64,000 bases of DNA from Raphanus sativus (taxonomy: Eukaryota > Streptophyta > Magnoliopsida > Brassicales > Brassicaceae). Under the pieces are notes generated by a model. The model worked only from the letters and a program-made list of their open reading frames with translations. It had not been told where the DNA came from and made no database searches. Each line of letters starts with the position of its first letter. Within the stretch, counting starts at the first letter, position 1. The DNA lies in the NCBI RefSeq assembly GCF_000801105.2, contig NC_079517.1, positions 10,292,001-10,356,000 of the forward strand, in the 5' to 3' direction. Shown here piece after piece: positions 1-11,790 of this stretch. The position numbers and the translations under genes are program-made.

Positions 1-188
1 ATGGGTGGACGGCCGTGGTTAGCCGGAAGGCTCATTTGGTGGTCGTAGCGGGATTGACGATCAAAGTGGCCACTTCCTGAGTCCTCATGCGACACAAACT
101 CATTGTGCCCCTCGAAGCCGTAACCACTGCTTATGTGATCCTTGCGGCCGAACCCGTGCCCGTACCCACCTATAAGTGTGTCAAGCAT
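1..188 (-). CDS. Gly/His/Tyr-rich small protein, 5' end (partial)
   Basis: An open minus-strand frame starts with ATG at 188 and runs off the left edge after 62 codons without a stop. The protein begins MLDTLIGGYGHGFGRKDH and continues rich in Gly, His, Ser and Tyr, with no signal peptide. A TATA-like motif sits about 75 bp upstream of the ATG. This resembles small plant glycine-rich proteins of unknown function. Its place next to the GT17 gene fits a recalled Arabidopsis neighbour (At1g67870, annotated as glycine-rich), but that is from memory. No biochemical role can be assigned. Confidence 0.6.
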   Translation of the reverse strand, partial: MLDTLIGGYGHGFGRKDHISSGYGFEGHNEFVSHEDSGSGHFDRQSRYDHQMSLPANHGRPP

Positions 189-261
189 TTTTCTTAATAT
201 ATGTATATATTTGTCTTGGTGTTTTTATATGGATGAGTGATTAAAAGCCTCCTGGTGTGTC

Positions 262-269
262 TATATATA
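262..269 (-). promoter_or_regulatory. TATA box of the glycine-rich protein gene
   Basis: The minus strand reads TATATATAG here, 74-81 nt upstream of the ATG at 188, a normal plant TATA-to-ATG distance. Further upstream are a TTGACT W-box-like core near 395 and an ACGTGG core near 453; their use is inference. Confidence 0.5.
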
Positions 270-745
270 CACATTTTTGTGGTGTGGTGTTTGTTTTAAA
301 AAGGCGGTGGATACGATTCCCTCTGTTAATCACTCCTATATCATGATAAGTATCTGAATCTTATTCTCTTTTCCACCACCACCATACGGAAAGTTGACTA
401 GACATATTTGTTCTGATTCCGTTCATCCTTTTTACTAGATAATTCAGACTGACGTGGGATATTCAAATTCTAAATTGACAACAATTATATCAATGCAAGG
501 ATAGTAATTAAACTGATCTTAAACTTACAGTTCTGCTTTACTTTTGTATCAAGCTCAACGATCATTCCAATTTAGGACTAGAAACAACTAGATCCAGCTT
601 AACGGAATAGAAAAAGAAGTTGAGTGTATAAATCTCTTCTATATATATTATTTAAAAACATTACAATCTTTGAGGTATGATATGTGCCATCACTAAAATG
701 ATTTTTAAAATTCTAAAAAAATAAGTTGGTTAATTTAAACATATA

Positions 746-983
746 CTCCCTCCATTTAAATTACTTGTCGTTGTAGAGCAAAATTTTTGTTTCAAAATGA
801 GTGCCGTTTTCGGTATTCAATGCAAAATTTATTGTCAATATTCTCTATTCTATTTTTCTATTGGTTGAAGTATGGTTAGATGTATTGGTAATTGTGTTTT
901 TATTTTGAAAATACGTAAAATTAAATGTTTTCTTAATCTGTGTGCATAAGGCTAGAACGACAAGTAATATGAAACGGAGGGAG
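746..983. mobile_element. Stowaway-like MITE (CTCCCTCC termini)
   Basis: The left end reads TA then CTCCCTCCATTTAAATTA, and the right end reads AAACGGAGGGAG. These are the inverted termini typical of Tc1/mariner Stowaway-class MITEs in plants. Length is about 238 bp, with no coding capacity. The right-hand TA target duplication is not clean, so the exact right boundary is uncertain. Confidence 0.6.
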
Positions 984-2670
984 CACTATACTTTTCATCA
1001 AACTAATCATATAATTAATTTTAAAATTATTTTTTCCTTAAAAAAAGCTACAGAATTATCTAATGCATTTAAAATATATACGAAATTAATGATTTTGAAT
1101 AATAAAAATTTGATAATAATTTGTGTATCCTTCATCATTTTGTTTAATTTTATATTATTATAATAAATTAAAATATCACATTAACCATATGATAAATTTA
1201 AATCTTCTGTATATTTCATTAATTTATTTTCTTTTAAAAGATATAATTTATGTATAACCTATAAAAACATCTGGGTAGTTTTTTTACCTCGTTGATCTTA
1301 TTTATCAGTCACTTTTAGATATAAATTTATTTTTATTTTAGATAGTTTGTTTACCAGATTCATTTTTTTACACAAATAATTTTAATTTTTATTGCATCTC
1401 GTAACACTTTTTTGTTTAGTTACGTTTATGTTGGTTTGTCTAAAAACAATTTTGGAGATTTGATATTTTAAATTATTTAATTAAATCTGATTCTATATAT
1501 AAAATAACTTAAAATTTTAAAATGTATTAACATAAAGTGTTGCTTTAATCACTTACTTATTAAGTGTATATTATATGTGATGCAAACATACAAACAAACA
1601 TAACTTCAATTTGATGTAATATACTAAAAAAAACAATTGTTGTATTTAGATTCAGCGTCTTGTGCAAAACCCAAAATAAATAAATTGAACCGAGCCAAAA
1701 AATCAAAACAAAACTAGAATTCACAAATATCTTAGTGCTTCATGTTCTTCTATATCCGAAAACTAAAACCATCAAAGATTGAACATAATACCTAATATTT
1801 GAAAATATAAATTATATACTCAGGATATTAGTTATATTCATACAAATTATATTAAATTATCTGAATTATTTAATATCTTAATCCAACTTTTTTCTTCTAA
1901 ATATTCCAAACGATCTGATATTTGTTCACGCAACCAAATTATCTGATATTTTATTAGCTATCTAAAATTATCTAAAAACTGAATCAAACTAAACTTATAT
2001 TGGATCCATTTTTTAAAGTGCTCCCAGACCCTCACCTTCTCTAGAGGTAAGTTTTATATAATGAATGATCCAAATTCCAAATTATAAATTGAAACGAGCG
2101 GGTAGGAACAGGTTGTACAGTAAAGAACGCAAGAGAGGATAGATGTGACTAAAGGAGTGGGGCATGCATGAAGCAGATAATACCGTAAGTTTAAGTATTT
2201 TTGATTCGTTTTGTAGTTTACGGATATCTAACTTTTCGATTGGATATCCGGTTTTCGGATATCTAGAAAATTTACAAATATTTGCGAGTGTTACAACTAT
2301 TTACAAATATCTCAGCCATTTTTTCAGTACAAGTGAATCTAAAAGAAACTATACAAGTTTGTTTTCAAAAATATGTAAAAACTAGTGAAACTTTATGTTC
2401 ATTAAATTTTTAAATTAAATATTTTTTATAAAATATAAAATTTTAGAAATATTATAGTCTTTATAATGATTTTATAAATAAATTATTAAATTATATCTTA
2501 AATAATAATAATACAAAATTATACATTTACACCTCTCTATTTAATTTTAGATATACTTTTATATTCTATATGTATAAAAAACAGAACAGTGTGGATATTC
2601 GATCCTTGATTTGTTTTTAACGTATATCGATTTTTAATATTTGTTCATCTCTAAAAACTTACGAATATCA

Positions 2671-2780
2671 GAATTTTTTAGATCGAATCGAAACAAATAA
2701 TAAATTTAATCAAATTTAACGGATAGAATTTTTTAAATCGAATCGAAACAAATAATAAATTTAATCAAATTTAACGGATA
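2671..2780. repeat. 55-bp tandem repeat, two near-identical copies
   Basis: Two adjacent copies with period 55 (2671-2725 and 2726-2780) differ at about one or two bases. The unit holds a GAATCGAAACAAATAATAAA core. Near identity implies a recent local duplication. Confidence 0.85.
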
Positions 2781-3116
2781 AAATAGCTAGCTCTACAAAG
2801 GAGAGTATTATATTCTTCTTTTCAATTTGTGTGGACATATGTCTTTAACAGCATGTATTCAGTTTCAGTTTGACAAAGAACATGTACACAATATAACTCG
2901 GTTTGATAAAATCAGCCAATTCTGTTTTTATTTACATAACGGTTCAATCAGTACGCCCCTTGTATCATTTTCTCCTATACTTTCCATCTGCCACTACCCG
3001 GTGTGGTTTAGTGTTCATTTTTATATTAGTTTTCATTAATACAATATACAGTATGGACTATTGTTTCACTAGCTTGCCCATCGTGCGAGGATATGCTATA
3101 ACGTGGATTATATTCC

Positions 3117-4624
3117 GGGAAAATTCTTTAAAAATACACAGACTGAATTTCTTTTGCTGAAAAAATACACGAACTTTTTTGGCTTCCCAAAAAATACACA
3201 AACTAATTTTGATTGTCCATAAAATACACGAACTTTTGAATTTTGAAGGTTTCACACCTCGATTTTAACGGTATAAACAGTGACTAACAGAATAGTAAAA
3301 CGCTGTTAGACGCCGTTAACTCTGATTAAAAAGTTCATGTATTTTATAGACAACCAAAATTAGTTCGTGTATTTTTCGGGAAGCCTAAAAAGTTCATGTA
3401 TTTTTTCAGTAAAGGAAATTTAGTATGTGTATTTTTAAGGAATTTTCAAATGAAGTTTGGATATTTCATATACTATTCAGAGGCTAAATATCTGGACCCA
3501 ATACAAATCCAAAATTTTATATTTGTAAATTTTCGGTTTGGTTTTGGACCAGATATTTTCGATCTGAAAAATCAAGATCCGAAAAAAACGGCCCAAACCC
3601 GACCCAAAGACCTGAAAAAACACATTCTCTATCACATGATACATGTCCGAAATTTTATATTTGTAAACTTTCGGTTTGATTTTGGACCGAATTAATGTCT
3701 AGCCGGATTCAAAAACTTGAATCGGAACTGACCCAAAAATATTCTGTCCAAAACCAAACCAAAAGTTCACAAATATTTGTTGAGTCCAATTTAGTCGAAA
3801 TCTATCATATATATCTAAAAATTCACAAACAACTCTAAATTTTACATTGAAAGTTTCATATTAATTAAAAATGTTTCTGTTACAAAAACAAAACTAAAAA
3901 ATATTGCAAAAATAATAACAAAATTGTTAGCAGAAAGATCTTGTCAGATTGAATATATTCGTGTCGATTTTATTAGGCCCAGGTCTATTCGGATTAGTTT
4001 TTTTTGGTTTCAATTCTTTCAAGTAGAAGAGTTTTGGATCCAATATTTTTGAATCCGGCTAAAATGTCAAGATTAGGTCTAGATATTTTAGCCGGATTCA
4101 AAAACTTGGATCGAAACTGATCCGAAAATATTCGGTCCAAAACCAAACCGAAAGTTTACAAATATTTGTTGGATCCAAAACTCTTCTACTTGAAAGAATT
4201 GAAACCAAACCGAAAGTTTACAAATATAAAATTTTGGATCTGTATTGGGTTCAGATACATCTGAATAGGATATGAAATATTCAAACTCCATTTGAAAATT
4301 CCTTAAAAATACACATACTAAATTTTCTTTGCTGAAAAAATACACGAACTTTTTAGGCTTCCCAAAAAATACACGAACTAATTTTGGTTGTCCATAAAAT
4401 ACATGAACTTTTTATTTAGAGTTAACGGCGTCTAACGGCGTCTTACTATTCTGTTAGTCACTGTTTACACCGTTAAAATCGAGGTGTGAAACCTTCAAAA
4501 TTCAAAAGTTCGTGTATTTTATGGACAATCAAAATTAGTTTGTGTATTTTTTGGGAAGCAAAAAAAATTCGTGTATTGTTTCAGCAAAAGAAATTCAGTT
4601 TGTGTATTTTTAAGGAATTTTCCC
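3117..4624. mobile_element. Mutator-like foldback transposon, non-autonomous
   Basis: The element is bounded by a perfect 9-bp direct repeat TTATATTCC (3108-3116 and 4625-4633), the target duplication size of Mutator-like elements. Both ends start GGGAAAATTC. The terminal inverted repeats are long: about 440 bp from each side (3117 to about 3555, and about 4180 to 4624) match at well over 90 percent by eye. Each terminal repeat is itself a smaller palindrome, so the element is a nested hairpin. The interior holds direct repeats of a GCCGGATTCAAAAACTTG motif. There is no transposase, so it must have been moved in trans. Confidence 0.85.
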
Positions 4625-4839
4625 TTATATTCCACACTCACCATCTTCAAGTTTTGCCGAATGACAAACTTGTGTTACAAAAGTCCACAAAAGAAGAAAT
4701 TATTCTCATAAATGAGCTGTCTATGTACACCAAAAAGCACCAATAAAAATCGCCATTCTAAAAAATAATTCACACAAAGAATATTTAATAATCATGAATT
4801 AGTAAGCAGAGTCATATCAATATTAGTTTCAAGAACCAT

Positions 4840-6252
4840 TCATTCCTTGTCTCTCAAGCAATTCCCCGGAAGAAGAAACTTGTACCTCTCCGCATTCTCC
4901 AGGAGGTACGCAGGAAGATGAACCGCCGAGTAAGAATGTGGAATCGGACCCATCTTCCCTATGATGTCTTTAAACGTGTACTCCTCCGGAATCATGTCGA
5001 ACAGATCATCTCCATTGCATATAACTCTCTGAACTCTTTTAGGGTTCAAGTAATGACCAAACCTCACTCTATCATAGTGGCTATAAGCTTTCATTTTGAA
5101 CACAAACTCACTGATCCGTCTGAAACAGAAGCTACAATGCCACCCTGAATCCGCCAACACCTCATCTGATTGCCTGTAGTGCCCGTACTTCGTTTTACCA
5201 GTCTTGTATCTATGAACCGACGCTCTCCAGCTCTTGTCGTCGACCGGGAACTCGAAAGAGTAGAGGTAGTTCTTCAGTCTTAAGTGGAGGATCTCCGGCG
5301 TGTCATCGCACCAACGGAGAAGGTTTATCGTGTGTCTGCTCGGGATCTCATCAACATCAGACATAATCAACAAGTCATCGTCCGTGATGCCCGCGAGTCT
5401 TAGAAGCTGGTCCAACGCTATTCTCTGATAAGCCTCTTCGTAGAAAGGATTCCTCTCTCCTTTCTTGAACCTTCCTCCTATCGACCCGTACGTCAACCGC
5501 GGCTCGACGAACTTGAACTCGTCAGCCCTGTGGGTGGCGAAAACAAGCGGTTTCGGTAGCCCGGTGAAGGTGGAGTTCGACTCGAGGAGAACGAACTGAG
5601 TGACGTAAGGGTAGAGTTCTTGCCACCGTATGGTGAGAAGCTCGACTTCGGTGCTGAAGAGGACGGCGTCGTAGACACGGCGAGGGTATTCACGGACAGT
5701 ACCCCAGCCGTGGAGTTTGCAGAGAGATTCCATGGAAGCGTTCTCGTGGTGGTAGTGAGGAATCTCCTGGAATGGTTTTGGTGGTGATTCCCATAATGGT
5801 CTCAAGAAGTATGAGATCTTGAGGCCGTGAATGTACACACCGATAAAACATAATGGGACGATTACTAAGAGGAATATGATCGACTTTATGTCTATACCAC
5901 GCAACATGCAACATAGTCTGGTGATGCCAAAGCCTCGATCTGACTCCTGTTAGGTCAACAAGCAAACCGCAAAAGAAAAGTCAATAGCTAAATCCACTCA
6001 TCTAAGATTAGTTCTACTTTTTTTTTGATCAAATCTAATTTAAGAGAATAATATTACTCAGATCAGAAAAATAAGATCTATATAGTTTAGATCAAGAAAG
6101 TTTCCGTTGACAAATCAAGAACCATTGACTAAAGAAGATCTTGTTTCAAGAATTCAAATTAAAGAAAGAAGAATGAATACCTGTGTGCCGCATAGATCAT
6201 CGGACTTTTTAGAACAATAGGGACCACCGTTTTCACCCATCATCCACCACAT
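4840..6252 (-). CDS. GT17-family N-acetylglucosaminyltransferase-like protein, two exons
   Basis: Exon 1 is 6252-6181 (24 codons, [10 protein letters not shown]...) and exon 2 is 5946-4840. The 234-bp intron (6180-5947) has GTATTC and ACAG borders and keeps the frame, giving 392 aa. A single membrane segment lies at about residues 46-65, as in a type II Golgi protein. The rest matches glycosyltransferase family 17, the family of the bisecting beta-1,4-N-acetylglucosaminyltransferase. A DVDE motif (DxD-like, nucleotide-sugar binding) begins near residue 221 within SDVDEIPSR. The N terminus was extended past the in-frame ATG at 5907 because exon 1 carries the conserved MWWMM start of plant members. 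No disruptions are seen. The plant acceptor substrate is not established here. Confidence 0.92.
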
Positions 6253-6340
6253 CTTCTTGGACTTTCTTTTAACACCGATCAAGAACTCGACCTCCGGAGA
6301 TATAAATAATTTTTAACAAGAGATGATACAAAATAAACAC
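6253..6340 (-). promoter_or_regulatory. 5' leader of the GT17 gene
   Basis: This short stretch directly upstream of the GT17 start codon is not part of the duplicated block. It includes a TTTATATC motif near 6300 and the GTCCAAGAAG context just before ATG. It is likely 5' untranslated sequence; no transcription start can be fixed. Confidence 0.4.
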
Positions 6341-7126
6341 AGCTCGATGATATCTACGGTAGATAATCTACCAGAGAAGAATATAAAGTAAAAGAAGTAA
6401 AAGGAAGAAAACAATCTAAAAAGAATTAAAGAATTAAGGAACCAAGAAACAGAGCTTTTGCTGTGATTATGTCGTGTCTGTTTCTCGGAGCTCTATAATG
6501 GAAAAGAAAATAATAATACTAATAGTTTGAGATGCTTTCTGAGTTTTCGGTGATGATTGATTATTATCTGTATGGCCTTTGCCTTTTAGCCTCGAGATGT
6601 GCGGCTAAGGGCAACTTAGTCAATGAAAGAAAGTATCAACGTTCGGTTTGAGTATTATCTATCATCTATCTCCACGCGTTGCGGCTTGACTCAGTCCCTC
6701 CCACTTACAGCTTTTGTCTTTGTCTCTTTGGTTGAAAAAGCCAATGGAATCACTTGTGTTTACTCTTGCTCTTCCACAAACACGTGGCTTCCACTGTAAA
6801 AAGTACAAAAGATTATATTAAACTTGAACTTAGAACAGCATCTAATACTATATGAAAGTACTGTCAAGAATTTCTTTATATAGCAAAATTTATCACATGG
6901 GTTTATATTGAAGAACTGTGATATGAAAAAGGGGTTTATATTAAAGTTTTCAAAGGATTACAAGCCACTAAGCTAGACGGATATACAAACACTTAACATC
7001 AACTAATAACCAAAAACTAGCCCAACCAAAAGAGGCATAAGAAACTAAACCAACCCAACCGAAGCATAAAAAACACAAGCCTACAAACTACAAGTCATTA
7101 AGATGATTAGCTGCAACATAAGATTG
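6341..7126. repeat. Upstream region of GT17 gene, copy 1 of a duplicated block
   Basis: This promoter-side segment recurs at 7904-13473 in the same orientation, where it is split by insertions. Shared landmarks are AGCTCGATGATATCT at the left end, the block GTCGTGTCTGTTTCT, GCCTTTTAGCCTCGA, CCACGCGTTG with TTGACTCAGTCC, and GATGATTAGCTGCAA near the right end. Copy 1 is contiguous and adjoins the coding gene, so it is the probable working promoter. Confidence 0.85.
6781..6786. promoter_or_regulatory. G-box (CACGTG) upstream of the GT17 gene
   Basis: CACGTGGC is a palindromic G-box and ABRE-like core bound by bZIP and bHLH factors, about 530 bp upstream of the GT17 ATG. In the duplicated copy the matching position reads CACATGGC, so the site is lost there. 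Function is inferred from sequence only. Confidence 0.45.
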
Positions 7127-7903
7127 AACCCTTCTATTTTGAAAAGACCAGCCACGCCCTGTACCTTTTAATTCTTCCACCGAGTATTTACTCTTTAGCT
7201 TCCGACACAAACACCACTTTTGAAACTTAAAGACACAACATGTTCTCAAGTGTCTTCCTAGGAAGCGATGCAACCAAAAGCACGCCTACTATGCAGTAAC
7301 ACAAATACTGAAGTGAACAAAGTTTGTTGTCTGAAACTTATCTAGAGGATCATAAAACAGTCCACCTTATGGGTAGATTAAAAGATACTTTATCCGTAAT
7401 ATGTCATCGTGGAATGTCAATGAAAAAAATACTCTTAGTTCATGAATGTGGAGTAAGCTTCTTTTTTTTTCTTTTTTTTTTAAATATTTTGATATTGTTT
7501 CTTTTGAAATATAGGACTGACTAAATATTTCACAAGAGTGGAAATTTAAAACTGATCACATTGTTTCTTTTGGTTATGGTGTCCTTTGTACCATCTCCAG
7601 TGATATTCTATAATTTTCTCAACATTTAACTCTAAATATAATAATTCTATTATAGAATTAAATTTACTCTAATGGTTTACTCTATGATATTGTTATTCGA
7701 TAATAGAGTGAAATATAGAGGAACTGTTTTTTTTTTTCACTTAAAAAAATAGAGTAAAATGATAGTATTCTTCTATATTTCACTATTTGCTTTATTATAA
7801 AATAAATAATTGGAGCAAATCCAAGTATATATTGAAATTATTTTATTTTTAAGTAAAATATAAAGGAAATTATATAATATCGTTGGAGACTGTTTGATAT
7901 AAT
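7127..7903. other. Intergenic spacer between the two promoter copies
   Basis: No gene is supported. A 61-codon minus-strand frame at 7088-7273 has no recognisable domain. The part from about 7580 to 7830 looks like a MITE built on TACTCTAxxATAGAGT motifs near CATCTCCAGTG, but its ends are not clear. Confidence 0.4.
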
Positions 7904-8058
7904 AGCTCGATGATATCTGAAGAAACAAAGAAGAATACAATCTAAAAGAACTAAAGAATCAAGAAACAAAGCTTTTTTGTGATGATGTCGTGTCTGTTTC
8001 TTGGAGCTCTGTAATGAAAAATAATAATAAGTTGAGATCCTTTCTGAGTTTGGTGTTA

Positions 8059-8284
8059 GAGCAGCCGCAATGGTGTTACCTATTGGAATACTTAAGGAAA
8101 AATACCAATCAATCGTAGGCCGCCACATCTTGTGGGGACCCACAAATAGTGCAAAGATTCACTAAGAACGAATTCTTGTTTAGGAATTTTAAAGATCGAA
8201 TCTTTAGTTTTTAGTAGAGTCTACTGATTATTTATTTTTTTCCTTAAAGACTTCTCCTTAAGTATCTCCATTGCGGATGTTCTC
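8059..8284. mobile_element. Harbinger/Tourist-like MITE
   Basis: The left end is GAGCAGCCGCAATGG and the right end in reverse complement is GAGAACATCCGCAATGG. It is inserted after TTA. It interrupts promoter copy 2 at a position that is empty in copy 1 (near 6553). The right-side target duplication is not intact. Confidence 0.65.
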
Positions 8285-8391
8285 AGATGGTGGCGGTGAT
8301 GATGATTATCTTATGGCCCCGCCTTTTAGCCTCGAAAGGTACAGCCAAGCCCAGAGAAAATTAATCAAGAGAAATTTTTCGAAATGACTAA

Positions 8392-9082
8392 GAGTATCTC
8401 TAAACCAACTTCAATTCTTTAAATTGTATGATTTTTTTCATTCCAGCCTAACTTTAAATCTTTAAATTTTGAGGTTTTAAATAGTGACACTTTAAATTTG
8501 AGATTTTACTATTCAAACCCTTAAAACTACTATTTATTTTCTTTTTATTCCTTATAATTATTTTCTTTCAAAAAGATATCTATTATCTTTATTTACAATA
8601 ACTTAAACACAGCAAAATAAAATAAAAATAGAATATATATATTATATAATACTAAAATAAAATTCACACAAATAGAAATATATATTAAGTAAAGGTAACG
8701 CAAAATAAAATACATCAAACAAACTTAACATAAACTAAAACAAATTATATAAACATTTAAATATACATATCTTATAAGTGGTACCAAATACGAGAATTCA
8801 TTGGCTAACCAGTATGTGTGTTGTTTTATTATATATTTAATTTATATTATTTTTATTATATAAAATTATAATATTGTGTGTCATATAGTGTTTTAAAAGT
8901 ATGTTTTTATGTATTTGTGAAGCTTTATCATTATTAATAAATTTATTAATGTTAAGGACTATAGTCTAAATAAATAAATTTTAAGGATTTTTTTGAGGTT
9001 TCATTGTTGGAGTAATCAATCTTTAAATCTTCATTTTGAGGTTTTGATTCCATTAAAATAAGGTCTTGGGTCGGAGATGCTC
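8392..9082. mobile_element. Harbinger-like MITE with TAA target duplication
   Basis: The left end is GAGTATCTCTAAACCAAC and the right end reversed is GAGCATCTCCGACCCAAG. TAA flanks both sides (8389-8391 and 9083-9085), which fits the 3-bp TWA target site of PIF/Harbinger elements. Length is 691 bp, non-coding and AT-rich. Confidence 0.75.
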
Positions 9083-9589
9083 TAAATTTGCAAAGAAAAT
9101 CAAATGCATGTCATTGATTTTGACATAATTAAGAAAACAACAATTATGCTTCCATTTGTCCGGTTTTAACCTTTTTTGTATAAGTAGCAGGTGGAGGAAA
9201 GTTGTACAGATGACTTAGATAAAGTGAAGTATAGCTAATATTTATGGGAAATTTGGAGTCATGTACATATCAGAAAAAATATTAAGTCTATGCACATAAT
9301 AACTTGATGGCTATGCTATTGTATGTATATTATGTATTAATGACAAAACTGTCATGCGCTAGGTGCGCGTATGTTTTCGGTAGCTAAGTGTTTTTTTTTT
9401 GATATTTGATTTAATTGTGTGATTATACTATATGGTATGTAGTATAGTTTATTGTTCGCGTTTTGTTATATACCACCATTCTTTCATCTATGTTTCGTTT
9501 AATGTAACCTCATTCTTGCTTATTACATTTAATATGTTACACTTGTATAAATTGTGATACATTGCTTGATGATTACTTGTTAGAGGATT

Positions 9590-10920
9590 TAGGTTTAGAG
9601 TTTGGATTTAAGATTTGAGTTTGGGTTTAAGGTTTAGGTTTTAAGATTTGGGTTTAGGATTTGGGTTTATGATTTGGGTTTAAGATTTGAGTTTAGGATT
9701 TAGGGTTTAGGGTTTAGGGTTTAGAGTATATGGTTTGGGTTTAGGGTTTATGGTTTGGATTTAGAGTTTAGGTTTTGGGTTTAGGGTATATGGTTTTGTG
9801 TTTGTTTGTTTTCTTTGCCTATACTATATGATATTTGTAAATAGTATAGAAAAATTTAGGACTGGATCTAGAGTTTGAGTTTATGGTGTATAGTTTGAGT
9901 TTAGAGTTTAAGGTTTGGGTTTAGGGTTTAGTATTTGAGTTTAGGATTTAAGATGTGAGTTTATGGTATATGTATTGTGTTTGTTTGTTTGTCTTTGCAT
10001 ATACAATATAATATTATAGGCAAACAGAGCCTGAATCGTGGCAATGCTTGTGTTTCATCGATTTGTGTACTATTTCTAAAGTTATATATGGTTCAGTACA
10101 AAATGAACGACTTATTTTTGTTTACTCTAATGTTCCATGTGATTGAGATTGTAAAAGTAGAACTCTCAGATTCTCAACAAGAGATGTTGGCGGAATCTCA
10201 GTTTGGATAATTAATGCTTATGGGGTCCTATACATTTTCATTTTCAGTAATGTTTGGATTTAGGGTTTACGGTCTAGGATTTGGGTTTAGAGGTTGGGTT
10301 TAGAGGTTGGGTTTAGGGTATATGGTTTGGGTTTAGGGTTTAGGATTTGGGTTTAAGGTATATGGATTTGTGTTTGTTTGTTTGTCTTTACCTATACTAT
10401 ATGACATTTGTAAATAGTATAGAATAAATTATAGTATGGTTTAGGGTTTAAGATTTGGGTTTAGAGTTTGGGTTCAGGGTATATGGTTTGGGTTTAGGGG
10501 TTAGGATTTGGGTTTAGGGTTTAGAATTTGGATTTAGGGTTTATGATTTGAGTTTAAGGTATATGGATTTGTGTTTGTTTGGGGTCCCATACATTTTCAT
10601 TTTCGGTAATGTTTGGATTTAGGGTTTACGGTTTAGGATTTGGGTTTAAGATATACGGTTTGGGTTTAGGGTTTAGGATTGGGTTTAGTATTTGGGTTTA
10701 GGACATATGATTTTTTGTTTGTTTGTTTGTCTTTACGAATACTATATGACATTTGTAAATAGTATAAAACAAATTATAGTATGGGTTTAGGGTTTAAGAT
10801 TTGGGTTTAGAGTTTGGGTTTAGGGTATATGGTTTGGGTTTAGGGTTTGGGATTTGGGTTTAGGGTTTAGAATTCAGATTTAGGGTTTAAGATTTAGGTT
10901 TAGGGTATATATATTTGTGT
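9590..10920 (+). repeat. Degenerate telomere-like (TTTAGGG) repeat array
   Basis: The sequence is dominated by GGTTTAGGGTTTAGGATTTG-type heptads, which are variants of the plant telomere unit TTTAGGG. A run of three clean units occurs near 9706-9722. Spacers of the form GTTTGTTTGTCTTTGCCTATACTATATGA recur several times. A higher-order unit of about 359 bp is visible in the 10222-10940 part. A smaller block in the CCCTAAA orientation lies at 11580-11790. Confidence 0.8.
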
Positions 10921-10940
10921 TTATTTTGTTTATCTTTGCC
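10222..10940. repeat. Tandem duplication, period about 359 bp
   Basis: GGGGTCCTATACATTTTCAT at 10222 and GGGGTCCCATACATTTTCAT at 10581 each start a unit that continues through the same GTTTAGGGTTTACGGT and GTTTGTCTTTAC landmarks. The two units share most bases by eye. Confidence 0.75.
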
Positions 10941-11579
10941 TATACTATACGATATTTGTAAATAGTATAGAACAAATTATGGTATAGTGTTGGCTATTAT
11001 GTAATTGTCTCTTTAGTTTTTGCGGTGTCTATACTATATCATATATATTATAGTATAGTGTCACTCTCTTTATCTTCACGCGCACATCTTCATCACAAAA
11101 ATATATGAATATTTATTCTATACTACATATCACTTAAATATAGTATAGTATATTTATACATAGCATTTTGCAAACGTTCACGCGCCGATAAGGAGAACGT
11201 GGTATCTTTTCATGCCAAATTGTCTCATTTCCCAAGAAAAACTGTAGCATGGCTATATTCTTAATTTTTTTTCTCCATATGAATAATGAGCAAATTGACC
11301 CAATATTTATAGCAAACTGTTTACTTTTAAGATAATATAAGGAAGCCACATCACATTAATAATAATCACATACAGTTGTGTTATTCTATTTTGACGAAGT
11401 AGTATAGGACACCAACCTGACATCTAACCCCTACATATTAGACTCTAACACATCAGCTAAATAGTATACCCAAACCCCTAATTATAAAAGCTAAACTCTA
11501 ATCAGTAAAATATAAACTCAAACATAATGAATAATCTAACATTTGTACCTGAAATGAACCGGTTATACCCTTCTCATCT

Positions 11580-11790
11580 GCAGTTACTCCAAACCTCATT
11601 CCTAAATACTAAACCTTAAACCCTAAATCTCATCATTTTCTCTAAATACTAAACTCTAAACATTAATTACTAAAACCTAAATCCAAATATAAATATTAAA
11701 CCTAAATATAAACCCTAAACATTAATTACTAAACCTTGAACCCAAATATAAACCCTAAACCCAATTATCAAAATATAAACCCTAAACATT
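11580..11790 (-). repeat. Telomere-like repeats in CCCTAAA orientation
   Basis: Short runs of AAACCCTAAA and AAACCTTGAACCC variants with AT-rich spacers lie inside the same 4.6-kb insertion, opposite in strand to the array at 9590-10920. Confidence 0.65.

Larger units (their letters stand above)
189..3107. other. AT-rich intergenic region
   Basis: No gene is seen. The stretch holds a Stowaway-like MITE (746-983) and an exact 55-bp tandem repeat (2671-2780). The rest is AT-rich sequence with short accidental open frames only. Confidence 0.6.

Noticed and set aside
3058..4746. Four mirrored open frames of 65-99 codons (for example beginning MKPSKFKSSCILW)
   Set aside because: They are translations of the inverted repeats of the Mutator-like element and have no gene context.
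7088..7273. 61-codon minus-strand frame rich in basic residues
   Set aside because: No recognised domain, and it runs across the edge of a duplicated non-coding block.
9590..10920. A true interstitial telomere from chromosome fusion
   Set aside because: Heptads are highly degenerate, mixed with non-telomeric spacers, and the array lies inside a bounded insertion.
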